Origin: Streptomyces cyaneochromogenes
Lineage (GTDB): Bacteria; Actinomycetota; Actinomycetes; Streptomycetales; Streptomycetaceae
DNA length: 64,000 nt
Reading direction: 5' to 3'
NCBI RefSeq assembly: GCF_003963535.1
Contig: NZ_CP034539.1
Coordinates: forward strand, 4,526,001 to 4,590,000
Shown: positions 24,622 to 33,720 of the stretch, one piece after another
Layout of the letters: each line of letters opens with the position of its first letter
Position numbering within the stretch: position 1 is the stretch's first letter
The notes under the pieces: model-generated
The model's database searches: none
Seen by the model: the letters and a program-made list of their open reading frames with translations, nothing else
Told to the model about the DNA's origin: nothing
Made by a program: the position numbers and the translations under genes

Positions 24622-26001
24622 CTACACCACCGTCGCCAGCTCCTCCTCCCGCCGCTCCCGCGGCACGAACCGCACCCGCGGATGTCCCTGGTTCCAGCCC
24701 ACCGACAACCGCAAGCCCCCCACACGGGCCAGGAACACGGCGATCGTCACGGCGGCGACAGCAGTGATCGCGCCGCCCACTGCCATGCCCGCCCGGACGC
24801 CGTACGCGTCCGTGATCCAGCCCGCGATCGGCGCGCCCAGCGGCGCTCCGCCCATGAACACCATCATGTACAGGGCCATCACCCGGCCCCGCATGGCCGG
24901 GTCGGTCGCCATCTGGATGCTGCTGTTGGCGGTGACGTTCACCGTCATGCCGAAGATGCCTATGGGGGCCATGAGCAGGGCGAACATCCACAGGGACGGG
25001 GCGAAGGCGGCCACGATCTCCATCGTGCCGAAGGCCACCGCCCCCGCGATCAGCACTCGCATCCGGGCCGTCCCGCGCCGGGCCGCGAGCAGGGCACCGG
25101 CCAGGGAGCCGACCGCCATCAGCGTGTTGAAGAGGCTGTAGGAGCCGGCGCCCGCACGGAAGACGTCGTCGGCGAAGGCGGACAGGTACACCGGGAAGTT
25201 GAAGCCGAAGGTGCTGACGAACCCGGCGAGGACGATGGTCCAGATCAGCTCCGGGCGCCCGGCGACGTACCGCAGGCCCTCCCGCATCTGCCCCTTCCCG
25301 CGCGGGGCCCGCTCGACGGGGTACAGCTCACGTGCCCGCATCAGCAGCAGACCGGTGATGGGCGCGATGAAGGACAGGCCGTTGGCGAGGAACGCCCAGC
25401 CGGTGCCCACGCCGGTGATCATCAGGCCGGCGACGGCGGGGCCGACCAGCCGGGCGGACTGGAAGTTCGCGGAGTTGAGGCTGACGGCGTTCTGGAGCTG
25501 GTCCGGGCCGACCATCTCGCTGACGAACGCCTGGCGGGCGGGGTTGTCGACCACCGTGGCCAGTCCTATGGCGAAGGCCGCGAGGTAGACGTGCCAGACC
25601 TGGACTTGTCCGGTCAGGGTGAGGATGGCGAGCGCGATACCGGTGGCGGCCATCGAGGTCTGCGTGACGAGCAGCGTGCGGCGCTTGGGCAGACGGTCGA
25701 CGAGGACACCGCCGTAGAGGCCGAAGAGCAGCATCGGCAGGAACTGCAGGGCCGTCGTGATGCCGACGGCGGTGGCGGAGCCGGTGAGGCTGAGCACCAG
25801 CCAGTCCTGGGCGATGCGCTGCATCCAGGTGCCGGTGTTGGAGACGACCTGCCCGAGGAAGAACAGGCGGTAGTTCCTGACCTTCAGCGAGCTGAACATC
25901 GAGGACTTGCGGGGCCTGGGGAGCTTGGGGGGTTCGAGGGCGGGCGGGGAGTAGTCGGGGTCTGGTGCGGGGGCGGAAGCTGCTCCGGGTCCCGAACTCA
26001 A
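24622..26001 (-). CDS. MFS transporter (enterobactin-exporter/DHA3-like)
   Basis: A 459-residue permease with about twelve helices after a proline-rich N-terminal tail of 35 residues. Family landmarks are RNYRLFFLGQVVSNTGTWMQ, the loop YGGVLVDRLPKRR and PARQAFVSEMV, as in DHA3-type exporters. The TTG at 26001 is ten bases after AGGAGG. It lies 30 bases downstream of a MarR regulator on the same strand, so the pair is likely a drug-responsive efflux operon. Confidence 0.9.
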   Translation of the reverse strand: MSSGPGAASAPAPDPDYSPPALEPPKLPRPRKSSMFSSLKVRNYRLFFLGQVVSNTGTWMQRIAQDWLVLSLTGSATAVGITTALQFLPMLLFGLYGGVLVDRLPKRRTLLVTQTSMAATGIALAILTLTGQVQVWHVYLAAFAIGLATVVDNPARQAFVSEMVGPDQLQNAVSLNSANFQSARLVGPAVAGLMITGVGTGWAFLANGLSFIAPITGLLLMRARELYPVERAPRGKGQMREGLRYVAGRPELIWTIVLAGFVSTFGFNFPVYLSAFADDVFRAGAGSYSLFNTLMAVGSLAGALLAARRGTARMRVLIAGAVAFGTMEIVAAFAPSLWMFALLMAPIGIFGMTVNVTANSSIQMATDPAMRGRVMALYMMVFMGGAPLGAPIAGWITDAYGVRAGMAVGGAITAVAAVTIAVFLARVGGLRLSVGWNQGHPRVRFVPRERREEELATVV

Positions 26002-26031
26002 AAGGGTTCGCCTCCTTGCGACACGTACGGC

Positions 26032-26469
26032 TTACAGATGTGCGAGCTTCTCCAGCACGGGGGCGGCGGCGCGCAGTTTCGCCCACTCGTCCTCGTCGAG
26101 GCCCTCGACCAGGGTGGCCAGGAAGGCGTTGCGCTTGCGGCGGCTCTCCTCGAGCATCGCCTCGGCCTGCTCGGTCTTCGTGACGACCTTCTGGCGCCGG
26201 TCCTCCGGATGCGGCTCCAGACGGACCAGTCCCTTGCCCTCCAGCAGGGCGACGATGCGGGTCATCGACGGCGGCTGGACGTGCTCCTTGCGGGCGAGCT
26301 CACCGGGGGTGGCCTTGCCGCAGAGGGAGAGGGTGCCCAGCACCGACATCTCGGTGGGGCTCAGCGACTCGTCGACCCGCTGGTGCTTGAGCCGACGCGA
26401 CAGTCGCATCACGGCGGAGCGAAGAGAGTTCACGGCGGCAACGTCGTCGCCATGGGTAAGGTCCGACAT
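26032..26469 (-). CDS. MarR-family regulator
   Basis: A 145-residue winged-helix regulator. SPTEMSVLGTLSLCGKATPG leads to the recognition region VQPPSMTRIVALLEGKGLV and the wing EPHPEDRRQKVV. It probably represses its own operon with the downstream MFS exporter. The ATG at 26469 is preceded by TACGCT at seven bases and by AAAGAAC, so either a leaderless or weakly led start is possible. The half-sites at 26487-26517 are candidate binding sequences. Confidence 0.92.
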   Translation of the reverse strand: MSDLTHGDDVAAVNSLRSAVMRLSRRLKHQRVDESLSPTEMSVLGTLSLCGKATPGELARKEHVQPPSMTRIVALLEGKGLVRLEPHPEDRRQKVVTKTEQAEAMLEESRRKRNAFLATLVEGLDEDEWAKLRAAAPVLEKLAHL

Positions 26470-26486
26470 GTTCTTTAGCGTAACTC

Positions 26487-26517
26487 ATTACCCTGACTAA
26501 AGACCACCAGGGGTAAT
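26487..26517. promoter_or_regulatory. Inverted half-sites upstream of marR
   Basis: ATTACCC (26487-26493) and GGGTAAT (26511-26517) are perfect complements 17 bases apart, with centres 24 bases apart. They lie just upstream of marR and may hold the repressor across the promoter. Confidence 0.5.
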
Positions 26518-26588
26518 ATCACTCATCCGGGTGATTCGGTGGCGGAACGTGACACGCCGAACCGACGCATGCCGCAACCCTCGTGTTC

Positions 26589-26771
26589 ATGGGGACCAGC
26601 GTGCTCAGCCTGCGGATAGACCACGAGCTGCTCGAACGACTCCGAGAGCATGCGGCGAAAAGAGGAATGAGCGTCCAGGACTATGTCGTCCGGACGCTCA
26701 TCCGTGATGACTTCGACGAGCGGTTCCAGTCCGCCGTCGACGAGACCGAGAAGTTCTACGGCCTCACATGA
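26589..26771 (+). CDS. Ribbon-helix-helix protein, antitoxin-like
   Basis: A 60-residue protein starting MGTSVLSLRIDHELLERLRE. The short strand plus two helices (EHAAKRGMSVQDYVVRTLI) is the ribbon-helix-helix DNA-binding fold of many type II antitoxins, and the acidic tail DDFDERFQSAVDETEKFYGL would be the toxin-binding part. No toxin gene follows: the next gene is the convergent permease seven bases away. So it is an orphan antitoxin or a stand-alone regulator. Confidence 0.75.
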   Translation: MGTSVLSLRIDHELLERLREHAAKRGMSVQDYVVRTLIRDDFDERFQSAVDETEKFYGLT

Positions 26772-26777
26772 GACGGC

Positions 26778-28229
26778 CTACGTGAGCCCCAGCGCCGGCA
26801 TCAGGTAGTAGAAGGCGAAGACCGCCGCCACGACGTACATCGCCACCGGCACCTCCCGGCCCCGCCCGGCGGCCAGGCGCAGCACCGCGAAGGTGATGAA
26901 GCCCATGCCGATGCCGTTGGTGATCGAGTAGGTGAACGGCATCATCACCATCGTCACGAAGGCCGGGATCGCGACCGTGTAGTCGGCCCAGTCGATCTCC
27001 TTGACCGAGTTGGCCAGGATCAGGAAGCCGACCGCCAGCAGGGCCGGGGTGGCCGCCTGCGACGGGACCATGGTGGCGATGGGCGTCAGGAACAGCGCCA
27101 CACCGAAGAGGGCGCCGGTGACGACGTTCGCGAAACCGGTACGGGCACCCTCGCCGACGCCGGCCGTGGACTCCACGAAGGCGGTGGTGGCCGAGGAGGA
27201 GCTGGCACCGCCCGCTGCGACGGCGAGGCCGTCGACGAACAGCACCTTGTTGATGCCCGGCATCTGCCCCTGGGCGTCGGTCAGCTTCGCCTCGTCGCTG
27301 ACGCCCATGATCGTGCCCATGGCGTCGAAGAAGCAGGAGAGCAGGACCGTGAAGACGAAGAGGGTGCCGGTCAGCGCGCCGACCTTGTCGAAGCCGCCGA
27401 ACAGGCTGACCTGGCCGATCAGGCCGAAGTCGGGGCTGGCGACGGGGTTGCCGGGCCACTTCGGGGTCGTCAGCCCCCAGGACGGCACGTTCGCGACGGC
27501 CTCGATGATCACGGAGAGCACGGTCATCGCGACGATCGAGATGAGGATCGCGCCGGAGACCTTGCGGACGATGAGCGCGAGCGTGAGCAGCGCGCCGAGG
27601 ATGAAGACGAGCACCGGCCAGCCGTTGAGGTGACCGTCGGCGCCCAGCTGGAGGGGCACGGTCGTCTGGGCGACGTCCGGGATGCGGGAGACGAAGCCGG
27701 AGTCGACGAGGCCGATCAGCATGATGAACAGGCCGATGCCGATGGAGATGGCCTTGCGCAGGCTGTAGGGCACGGCGTTCATGACGCGCTCGCGCAGACC
27801 GGTGGCGACCAACAGCATCACGATGAAGCCGGCGAGCACCACCATGCCCATGGCGTCCGGCCAGGACATGCGGGGCGCGAGCTGGAGCGCGACGACCGAG
27901 TTGACGCCGAGACCGGCGGCGAGCGCGATCGGCACGTTGCCGATGACGCCCATCAGCAGCGTGGTGAACGCGGCCGTCACGGCCGTCGCGGTGACCAGCT
28001 GGCCGTTGTCCAGCTGATGGCCGTACATGTCCTTCGCGCTGCCGAGGATGATCGGGTTCAGCACGATGATGTAGGCCATCGCGAAGAAGGTGGCGAAACC
28101 GCCGCGGATCTCGCGGGGCAGGGTGCTGCCGCGTTCGGAGATCTTGAAGAAACGGTCGAGTGCACCGTATGTGGGCCCGGCTCCCGGCTGTTCAGGGGTG
28201 GGGGCCTTGGCAGGAGCCGAGGTGGGCAT
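26778..28229 (-). CDS. NCS2-family purine permease (AzgA-like)
   Basis: A 483-residue transporter with about 13 helices. Family marks are the N-terminal TLPREIRGGFATFFAMAYII, the motif NPIILGSAKD, and the central segment SCFFDAMGTIMGVSDEA with GASSSSATTAFVESTAGVGE. AzgA-type NCS2 proteins take up adenine, guanine or hypoxanthine by proton symport. The ATG at 28229 has GTAGGAAC about 13 bases upstream. Confidence 0.92.
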   Translation of the reverse strand: MPTSAPAKAPTPEQPGAGPTYGALDRFFKISERGSTLPREIRGGFATFFAMAYIIVLNPIILGSAKDMYGHQLDNGQLVTATAVTAAFTTLLMGVIGNVPIALAAGLGVNSVVALQLAPRMSWPDAMGMVVLAGFIVMLLVATGLRERVMNAVPYSLRKAISIGIGLFIMLIGLVDSGFVSRIPDVAQTTVPLQLGADGHLNGWPVLVFILGALLTLALIVRKVSGAILISIVAMTVLSVIIEAVANVPSWGLTTPKWPGNPVASPDFGLIGQVSLFGGFDKVGALTGTLFVFTVLLSCFFDAMGTIMGVSDEAKLTDAQGQMPGINKVLFVDGLAVAAGGASSSSATTAFVESTAGVGEGARTGFANVVTGALFGVALFLTPIATMVPSQAATPALLAVGFLILANSVKEIDWADYTVAIPAFVTMVMMPFTYSITNGIGMGFITFAVLRLAAGRGREVPVAMYVVAAVFAFYYLMPALGLT

Positions 28230-28357
28230 GCTTTTGGTTGTTCCTACGAAGAGAAGTGGTCAGACACAAACCGTTTCAGTATGAACATATAAAGCCGGGA
28301 TCGGCCATCTCCGCGCGTAGATCGGTGTGGATCCGATCGCCTCGTAAGCTGTCCTTC

Positions 28358-28648
28358 ATGGCGAAGTGGACCCCCAGGCACGAGGCACCCGAGCCCCTTG
28401 AAGGGCCCGTGGTCGCCACCATCACCGGCGGCACGATCCTCTGGTTCGTCCTCTTCGTCGTACAGCTGCCGTTCTACGGCTGGTTCGACGACCGCGACCA
28501 GACCTGGTGGGTGTGGACCTGCCTGGCCGGCGGCGGACTGGGGCTCATCGGCATCTGGTACGTCCGCAGGCGCGACGCGGCGATCAAGCGGGCCGCCGCG
28601 GCCCCCGCGGAGACCCGGGAGACGGCAGGCGAACCCCAGTCGTCCTGA
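28358..28648 (+). CDS. DUF2530 membrane protein
   Basis: A 96-residue protein with two helices (TGGTILWFVLFVVQLPFYGW and WWVWTCLAGGGLGLIGIWYV) and a basic C-terminus. It matches the actinobacterial DUF2530 pattern, including PLEGPVVATITGGT. The ATG at 28358 is seven bases after TAAGCT and has no ribosome site, so it is probably leaderless. Function unknown. Confidence 0.88.
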   Translation: MAKWTPRHEAPEPLEGPVVATITGGTILWFVLFVVQLPFYGWFDDRDQTWWVWTCLAGGGLGLIGIWYVRRRDAAIKRAAAAPAETRETAGEPQSS

Positions 28649-28760
28649 GGTCGCCCCCTACAACCTGGGCACGACGCCCCGTCCTCCCCCGTCCTCCCCA
28701 AGTCGGAACTTCCGCGCACTCGGCGGGTGAAGCCGTAAATCCGCACGTACCGTCGAATGC

Positions 28761-31157
28761 ATGACGCATACCGACGCGGGCGCCGGAATAGACACCCCTG
28801 TGCACTCCGCCCGCGCCCCGGTGGCGACGGGCGGGCTCACCGCCGCCGAGGTGGCCGAGCGGGTCGCGCGCGGGGAGGTCAACGACGTTCCGGTGCGCAG
28901 CAGCCGGTCGATGACCGACATCGTCCGCGCCAACGTGTTCACCCGGTTCAACGCGATCATCGGCGTGCTCTGGCTGATCATGCTGTGCGTCGCGCCCATC
29001 CAGGACAGCCTGTTCGGCTTCGTGATCCTCGCCAACACCGGCATCGGGATCATCCAGGAGTGGCGGGCGAAGAAGACCCTCGACTCGCTCGCCGTGATCG
29101 GCGAGGCCAGGCCGACGGTTCGGCGGGACGGGGTCGCCGCCGAGGTCAGCACGTCGGAGATCGTGCTGGACGACCTGATAGAGATCGGGCCGGGGGACAA
29201 GGCCGTCGTGGACGGGGTCTGCGTCGAGGCGGACGGGCTGGAGATCGACGAGTCGCTGCTCACCGGCGAGGCCGATCCGGTCGTCAAGCGGCCCGGGGAC
29301 CAGGTGCTGTCCGGGAGCTTCGTCGTCGCGGGCGGCGGCGCCTTCCAGGCCACCAAGGTCGGCCGCGAGGCCTACGCCGCCCAGCTCGCCGAGGAGGCCT
29401 CCCGCTTCACCCTGGTCCACTCCGAGCTGCGCTCCGGCATCTCCACCATCCTCAAGTACGTGACCTGGATGATGATCCCGGCCGCGACCGGCCTGATCAT
29501 CACCCAGCTCGTCGTCAAGGACAACCAGCTCGACGACTCGATCGCCCGGACCGTCGGCGGCATCGTGCCCATGGTCCCGGAGGGGCTCGTCCTGCTCACC
29601 TCGGTCGCCTTCGCGATCGGCGTCATCCGCCTGGGCCGCAAGCAGTGCCTGGTGCAGGAGCTGCCCGCCATCGAGGGCCTCGCCCGCGTGGACACGGTCT
29701 GCCTCGACAAGACGGGCACCCTGACCGAGGGCGGCATGGACGTCACCGAACTGCGCCCCCTCAACGGCAGCGACGAGGAGTACATACGGCGGGTGCTGGG
29801 CGCCCTCGGCGAGTCAGACCCCCGCCCGAACGCCTCCCTCCAGGCCATCATCGAGGCCTACCCGGACGCCGAGGACTGGCGCTGCACCGAGTCCCTGCCG
29901 TTCTCCTCGGCCCGCAAGTACAGCGGCGCCACGTTCAGCGAGGGCAACGGCGAGGCGAGCACCTGGCTGCTGGGCGCGCCCGATGTGCTCCTCCCGCCCG
30001 ACGATCCCGCCCTGGCCGAAACCGATCGGTTGAACGAACAGGGCCTACGGGTCCTGCTGCTCGCCCGCACCGGCCGCGACCTCGACGCCGCCGACGTCGC
30101 GGAGGGCGCCAAGCCGGCCGCCCTCGTCGTACTCGAACAACGGCTGCGGCCCGACGCCGCCGACACCCTGCGCTACTTCGCCGAGCAGAACGTCCGGGCC
30201 AAGGTGATCTCCGGGGACAACGCGGTGTCGGTGGGCGCGGTGGCGAGCAAGCTCGGCCTGTCGGGTTCGACGGTCGACGCGCGCCGGCTCCCCGCCGACA
30301 AGGACGGGATGGCGACGGCCCTCGACGAGGCCACGGTGTTCGGGCGGGTCACCCCGCAGCAGAAGCGGGACATGGTGGGCGCACTGCAGTCCCACGGGCA
30401 CACCGTCGCCATGACGGGCGACGGCGTGAACGACGTCCTGGCCCTCAAGGACGCCGACATCGGCGTCGCGATGGGCTCGGGCTCGGAGGCCACGCGGGCG
30501 GTGGCCCAGATCGTGCTGCTGAACAACAGCTTCGCGACACTGCCGTCGGTGGTGGCGGAGGGGCGGCGGGTGATCGGCAACATCACACGCGTCGCGACCC
30601 TGTTCCTCGTCAAGACGGTCTACTCGGTGCTGCTGGCGCTGATGGTGGTGTGCTGGCAGGTGGAGTACCCGTTCCTGCCACGCCACCTGACCCTGCTGTC
30701 CACCCTGACCATCGGCGTCCCCGCCTTCTTCCTGGCTCTCGCACCCAACAAGGAACGCGCGAAACCCCACTTCGTACGGCGGGTCATGCGGTACGCGATC
30801 CCGGGCGGGGTGGTGGCCGCGGTGGCGACCTTCGCGACGTATCTGATCGCCCGTAGCTACTACTCGGGCGAGGGCTCGCTGGACGCGGAGACGAGCGTCG
30901 CCACGCTGACGCTCTTCCTGATCTCGATATGGGTGCTGGCGATCATCGCCCGGCCGTACACGTGGTGGCGGCTCGGGCTGGTGGCGGCGATGGGTCTGGG
31001 GTTCCTGCTGGTTCTGGTGGTGCCGTGGTTGCAGGAGTTCTTCGCGCTGCGGCTGGTCGGGGTGACGATGCCGTGGATCGCGGTGGGGATCTCGGCGGGG
31101 GCGGCGGTCGCCCTGGAGGTTATGTGGAGGTGGGTCGACCGCCGCTTCCCTGCGTAG
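28761..31157 (+). CDS. P-type cation-translocating ATPase (CtpE-like)
   Basis: A 798-residue ion pump. The phosphorylation motif CLDKTGT carries D316; the actuator loop is LLTGEADPV; the hinge is MTGDGVNDVLALKDADIG. The fourth helix motif VPEGLVLL, rather than a CPx motif, argues against soft heavy metals and fits the CtpE/calcium-type group. Ten helices are predictable, six of them after the catalytic domains. The ATG is at 28761. It stands alone and converges on the secreted paralogues. Confidence 0.92.
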   Translation: MTHTDAGAGIDTPVHSARAPVATGGLTAAEVAERVARGEVNDVPVRSSRSMTDIVRANVFTRFNAIIGVLWLIMLCVAPIQDSLFGFVILANTGIGIIQEWRAKKTLDSLAVIGEARPTVRRDGVAAEVSTSEIVLDDLIEIGPGDKAVVDGVCVEADGLEIDESLLTGEADPVVKRPGDQVLSGSFVVAGGGAFQATKVGREAYAAQLAEEASRFTLVHSELRSGISTILKYVTWMMIPAATGLIITQLVVKDNQLDDSIARTVGGIVPMVPEGLVLLTSVAFAIGVIRLGRKQCLVQELPAIEGLARVDTVCLDKTGTLTEGGMDVTELRPLNGSDEEYIRRVLGALGESDPRPNASLQAIIEAYPDAEDWRCTESLPFSSARKYSGATFSEGNGEASTWLLGAPDVLLPPDDPALAETDRLNEQGLRVLLLARTGRDLDAADVAEGAKPAALVVLEQRLRPDAADTLRYFAEQNVRAKVISGDNAVSVGAVASKLGLSGSTVDARRLPADKDGMATALDEATVFGRVTPQQKRDMVGALQSHGHTVAMTGDGVNDVLALKDADIGVAMGSGSEATRAVAQIVLLNNSFATLPSVVAEGRRVIGNITRVATLFLVKTVYSVLLALMVVCWQVEYPFLPRHLTLLSTLTIGVPAFFLALAPNKERAKPHFVRRVMRYAIPGGVVAAVATFATYLIARSYYSGEGSLDAETSVATLTLFLISIWVLAIIARPYTWWRLGLVAAMGLGFLLVLVVPWLQEFFALRLVGVTMPWIAVGISAGAAVALEVMWRWVDRRFPA

Positions 31158-31166
31158 GGCGTTGTC

Positions 31167-32096
31167 CTACTGGACGTCGACGAAGTCGCCCGTGGCGTTG
31201 GCCGCCGGAGTCGTCGTCGTGCCCGCGAAGACGTAGCGGAAGTAGCCGTCCTCGGTGGCCTTGACGGTCGTCTTGAGGTTGCCCGTCGCGTTGGTCTTGA
31301 TGGTCTTCACCGTGGTGTAGGTGTCGCTGTTCTTCTTGCGGAACTGCAGGTTCACCGGCTGGCTGACGTAACCGTGGTACTTGTTGTCCTCCCAGTTGGC
31401 GCGGGAGAGCTTGCCGGTGATGGTGATGGTCTTGTTCTTCTTCACCGGCTCGGGGGAGGCGTCGACCGTGAGCTTCGAGTGGCGCTGCACGAGGGTGGTG
31501 CCGAGGCCGTCCTGGCCCTTGTAGCCGACCTTGCTGTCGTCGTAGTTCTCGCCCGCCGGGTCCTGGCCGTTGAAGGCGGTGGCCTCAGCCGCGGCATGCC
31601 AGGTACCGGCGTTCGAGTTGATGAGCTCGTGGGCAGCGGCGCCCGGGTAGACGTCGATGGTGCCCTTGCAGTTGGCGGTGGTCGCGGAGGTCACGGTGCA
31701 CTTGGCCGGCTTGTTGCCCAAGAGCCTGGCCTCCGGCGAGGTGTGGGAGCCCCGGTAGATGATGGGGTCGGTGATGAAGTCGTCGGCGGTGATGTCTACG
31801 TCCGCGCCGTGGGTCAGCGTGTACGACACGTTCGTGGCGACGTGGTTGGTCGTGCCGACCTTGATCGCCTTGGCGATCTTGAAGTTGGAGAAGGTGACGT
31901 CCAGGTCGTACCGGGCACCTGCCCGCTGACTGCCGGACTCGGCCTGCGCGGCCTGACGGATCTTCGCCACAGCGGCGCGGTAGGAGGCGACGGAGGCCGC
32001 GGGCTCCTCGGCCTGGGCGGCCGGCGCGGCGAGGGCGGAGAGGGCCAGGGCGCCGGAGAGAGCGGAGACGGCGGCCACGGTGGCTCTGATGCGCAT
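31167..32096 (-). CDS. Secreted protein with C-terminal Ig-like domain, paralogue 1
   Basis: A 309-residue secreted protein. A signal peptide (RATVAAVSALSGALALSALAAPAAQA) is followed by a domain of about 150 residues holding two cysteines (AKCTVTS, ANCKGTID) and a C-terminal Ig-like domain from about 215 with SPEPVKKNKTITITGKLSRA, LQFRKKNSDTYTTVKTIKTN and the end NATGDFVDVQ. The ATG at 32096 follows AGGGGAA. It is a tandem paralogue of 32331-33272. Likely cell-surface or extracellular; partner unknown. Confidence 0.88.
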   Translation of the reverse strand: MRIRATVAAVSALSGALALSALAAPAAQAEEPAASVASYRAAVAKIRQAAQAESGSQRAGARYDLDVTFSNFKIAKAIKVGTTNHVATNVSYTLTHGADVDITADDFITDPIIYRGSHTSPEARLLGNKPAKCTVTSATTANCKGTIDVYPGAAAHELINSNAGTWHAAAEATAFNGQDPAGENYDDSKVGYKGQDGLGTTLVQRHSKLTVDASPEPVKKNKTITITGKLSRANWEDNKYHGYVSQPVNLQFRKKNSDTYTTVKTIKTNATGNLKTTVKATEDGYFRYVFAGTTTTPAANATGDFVDVQ

Positions 32097-32109
32097 GCGT
32101 TCCCCTGGT

Positions 32110-32225
32110 ACGGAAAGGGGCCCCGCTGGTCGTCGTTCCCTGCACTGCGGGTCACGCCGGGGCCCGGGTGATCGAGGGGCCTGTTGGCCCATGTGATCAG
32201 ATTGTCGGCAGGGGTTCCCGGTTGT
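32110..32225 (-). promoter_or_regulatory. Conserved leader of secreted paralogue 1
   Basis: The region upstream of paralogue 1 matches that of paralogue 2 over about 110 bases. Both hold a small hairpin with loop TGTT; here the arms are GGGCC (32177-32181) and GGCCC (32186-32190). TGATC motifs flank it on both sides. Sequence further out, to 32330, shows nothing definite. Confidence 0.6.
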
Positions 32226-32330
32226 GTGGTCGCCGAGGAAAGTTAGTGAGCTTCGTCACGAACTCCCCGTGGGTGACGGGAAGTTCGCGACGAATACCCC
32301 TACTGGCGCCCCTACGGGCGCGTCCTGCTG

Positions 32331-33272
32331 CTACTGCACGTCGACGAAGTCACCCGTGGCATTGACCGCCGGGGTGGTCGAGGTGCCCGCGAAGGAGTAG
32401 CGGAAGTAGCCGTCCGTGGACGCGGTGACCGTGGTCTTCAGGTCTCCGTACGTGTTCGTCTTGATGGTCTTCAGCGTGGTGTAGGTGCTGGAGCCCTTCT
32501 TGCGGAACTGCAGCTTCACCGACTGGGTGGAGTAGCCCGCGTACTTGTTGGTGTCCCAGTTGGCGCGGCTCAGCTTGCCGGTGACCGTGATGGTCTTGCC
32601 CTTCTTCACGGGCTCCGGGGAGGCGTTGACCGTCAGCTTGGAGAAGCGCTGGAGCTTGGTGGTGGCGAGGGCGTCCTGCTCAGCGACGCCGACCTGACTC
32701 CAGTCGATGTCCTCGTCGCTGAAGGGGTCGACCTCGTTCCAGTCGATGACGTAGCCGAGCGCCTTCCAACTGGTCGCGTCGGCGTTGGTCAGCTCCTCGG
32801 TCGGGTAGATGTCGATGGTGCCCTTGCACGTGTCGACCGTGGCGGAGGCAGCCGTGCACACCGGCCAGTCGTCGCCGATCAGGATGTTGCCGTTCACGGG
32901 GTCGCCGTACTCGCCCCGGTAGATCTCGACGTCCATCCAGGTGTCGACCGCGGCGAGGTCGACGTCGGCGGCGTGGGTGACCGTGTACGTCACCGGGACG
33001 GTCACCTTGTTGGTGGTGCCGACGACGATCGGCTTACCGTTGTTGACCTTCACGCCGGAGAACGTGACGTCCAGGGCGTAGGGCGTGCCGGTGTCAGCGG
33101 CGGTCGAGCCGGCAAAAGCCGTCTTCCCCGAGGCGGCCTGGCGAGCGGCCTCGGCGGCCTGGAAGACGTCGGCCTTGCTGGGCCCGCTACCGTCGGCCTG
33201 CGCGAACGGCGCGGCGAGGGCGGAGAGGACCAGGGCGCCAGAGACGGCGGCCACGGTGGCACTGATGCGCAT
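32331..33272 (-). CDS. Secreted protein with C-terminal Ig-like domain, paralogue 2
   Basis: A 313-residue paralogue of the neighbour at 31167-32096. Signal peptide ISATVAAVSGALVLSALAAP; middle domain with the cysteine pair WPVCTAAS and DTCKGTID; C-terminal Ig-like domain with SPEPVKKGKTITVTGKLSRA and the same final NATGDFVDVQ. The middle domain differs more than the ends, suggesting faster change there. The ATG at 33272 follows GGAGAAC, which overlaps the palindrome CTCCATATGGAG (33278-33289). Confidence 0.88.
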   Translation of the reverse strand: MRISATVAAVSGALVLSALAAPFAQADGSGPSKADVFQAAEAARQAASGKTAFAGSTAADTGTPYALDVTFSGVKVNNGKPIVVGTTNKVTVPVTYTVTHAADVDLAAVDTWMDVEIYRGEYGDPVNGNILIGDDWPVCTAASATVDTCKGTIDIYPTEELTNADATSWKALGYVIDWNEVDPFSDEDIDWSQVGVAEQDALATTKLQRFSKLTVNASPEPVKKGKTITVTGKLSRANWDTNKYAGYSTQSVKLQFRKKGSSTYTTLKTIKTNTYGDLKTTVTASTDGYFRYSFAGTSTTPAVNATGDFVDVQ

Positions 33273-33289
33273 GCGTTCTCCATATGGAG

Positions 33290-33396
33290 AGGAGCCCCGC
33301 GGTTGTCGGTCACACGGTCCGGGTCCCGCGGGGCTCAATTGATCAAGGAGTCTGTTGACTCGGTTGATCAGATCTTCAACAGGGGCTGATGGTTGT
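33290..33396 (-). promoter_or_regulatory. Conserved leader of secreted paralogue 2
   Basis: Counterpart of 32110-32225. The hairpin arms here are GAGTC (33348-33352) and GACTC (33357-33361) around the same TGTT loop, so the pairing is kept while the bases differ. It is flanked by TTGATCAA (33339-33346) and GTTGATCAG (33363-33371). Confidence 0.6.
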
Positions 33397-33432
33397 ACAG
33401 TCCGTGAAGAATTTATGTAGGCCCGGACCAAG

Positions 33433-33461
33433 CTCGCAGGCCCGCAGGCCCGCAGGCCCGC
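33433..33461. repeat. Short tandem repeat of GCAGGCCC
   Basis: GCAGGCCC(G) is repeated three times in a row just before the small gene at 33478. It is a microsatellite-like tract close to the ribosome site GGAAGG and might vary in length between strains. Confidence 0.6.
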
Positions 33462-33477
33462 CCCGGAAGGTGCCGTC

Positions 33478-33714
33478 GTGACCGTGTATTTCCTTGTCAC
33501 CCGCTATCTCAAGGACGAGGACTTCCCCGACTCGACCACCGACGTCACCGCGGTCGGCGCGGAAGCCCTCGGAGAGATCCTGGGGATGCCGGCGGACGAG
33601 CTGTACGACGTGTATCCGCTGAAGCAGGAACACGCCGAGCGTGTCCGGCGTCTGACCGGTATCGCGCTCGACCTGGAGAAGTACGAGTACTTCCTGGAAA
33701 CCGAGGCGGAATGA
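33478..33714 (+). CDS. Small acidic hypothetical protein
   Basis: A 78-residue soluble protein starting MTVYFLVTRYLKDEDFPDST. It is acidic, with a strand-helix-helix look and the segment ELYDVYPLKQEHAERVRRLT. The size and charge recall immunity proteins of polymorphic toxin systems, but I see no toxin nearby. The GTG at 33478 follows GGAAGG at eight bases. Six bases separate it from the next gene, so they form an operon. Confidence 0.78.
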   Translation: MTVYFLVTRYLKDEDFPDSTTDVTAVGAEALGEILGMPADELYDVYPLKQEHAERVRRLTGIALDLEKYEYFLETEAE

Positions 33715-33720
33715 CGGAAG

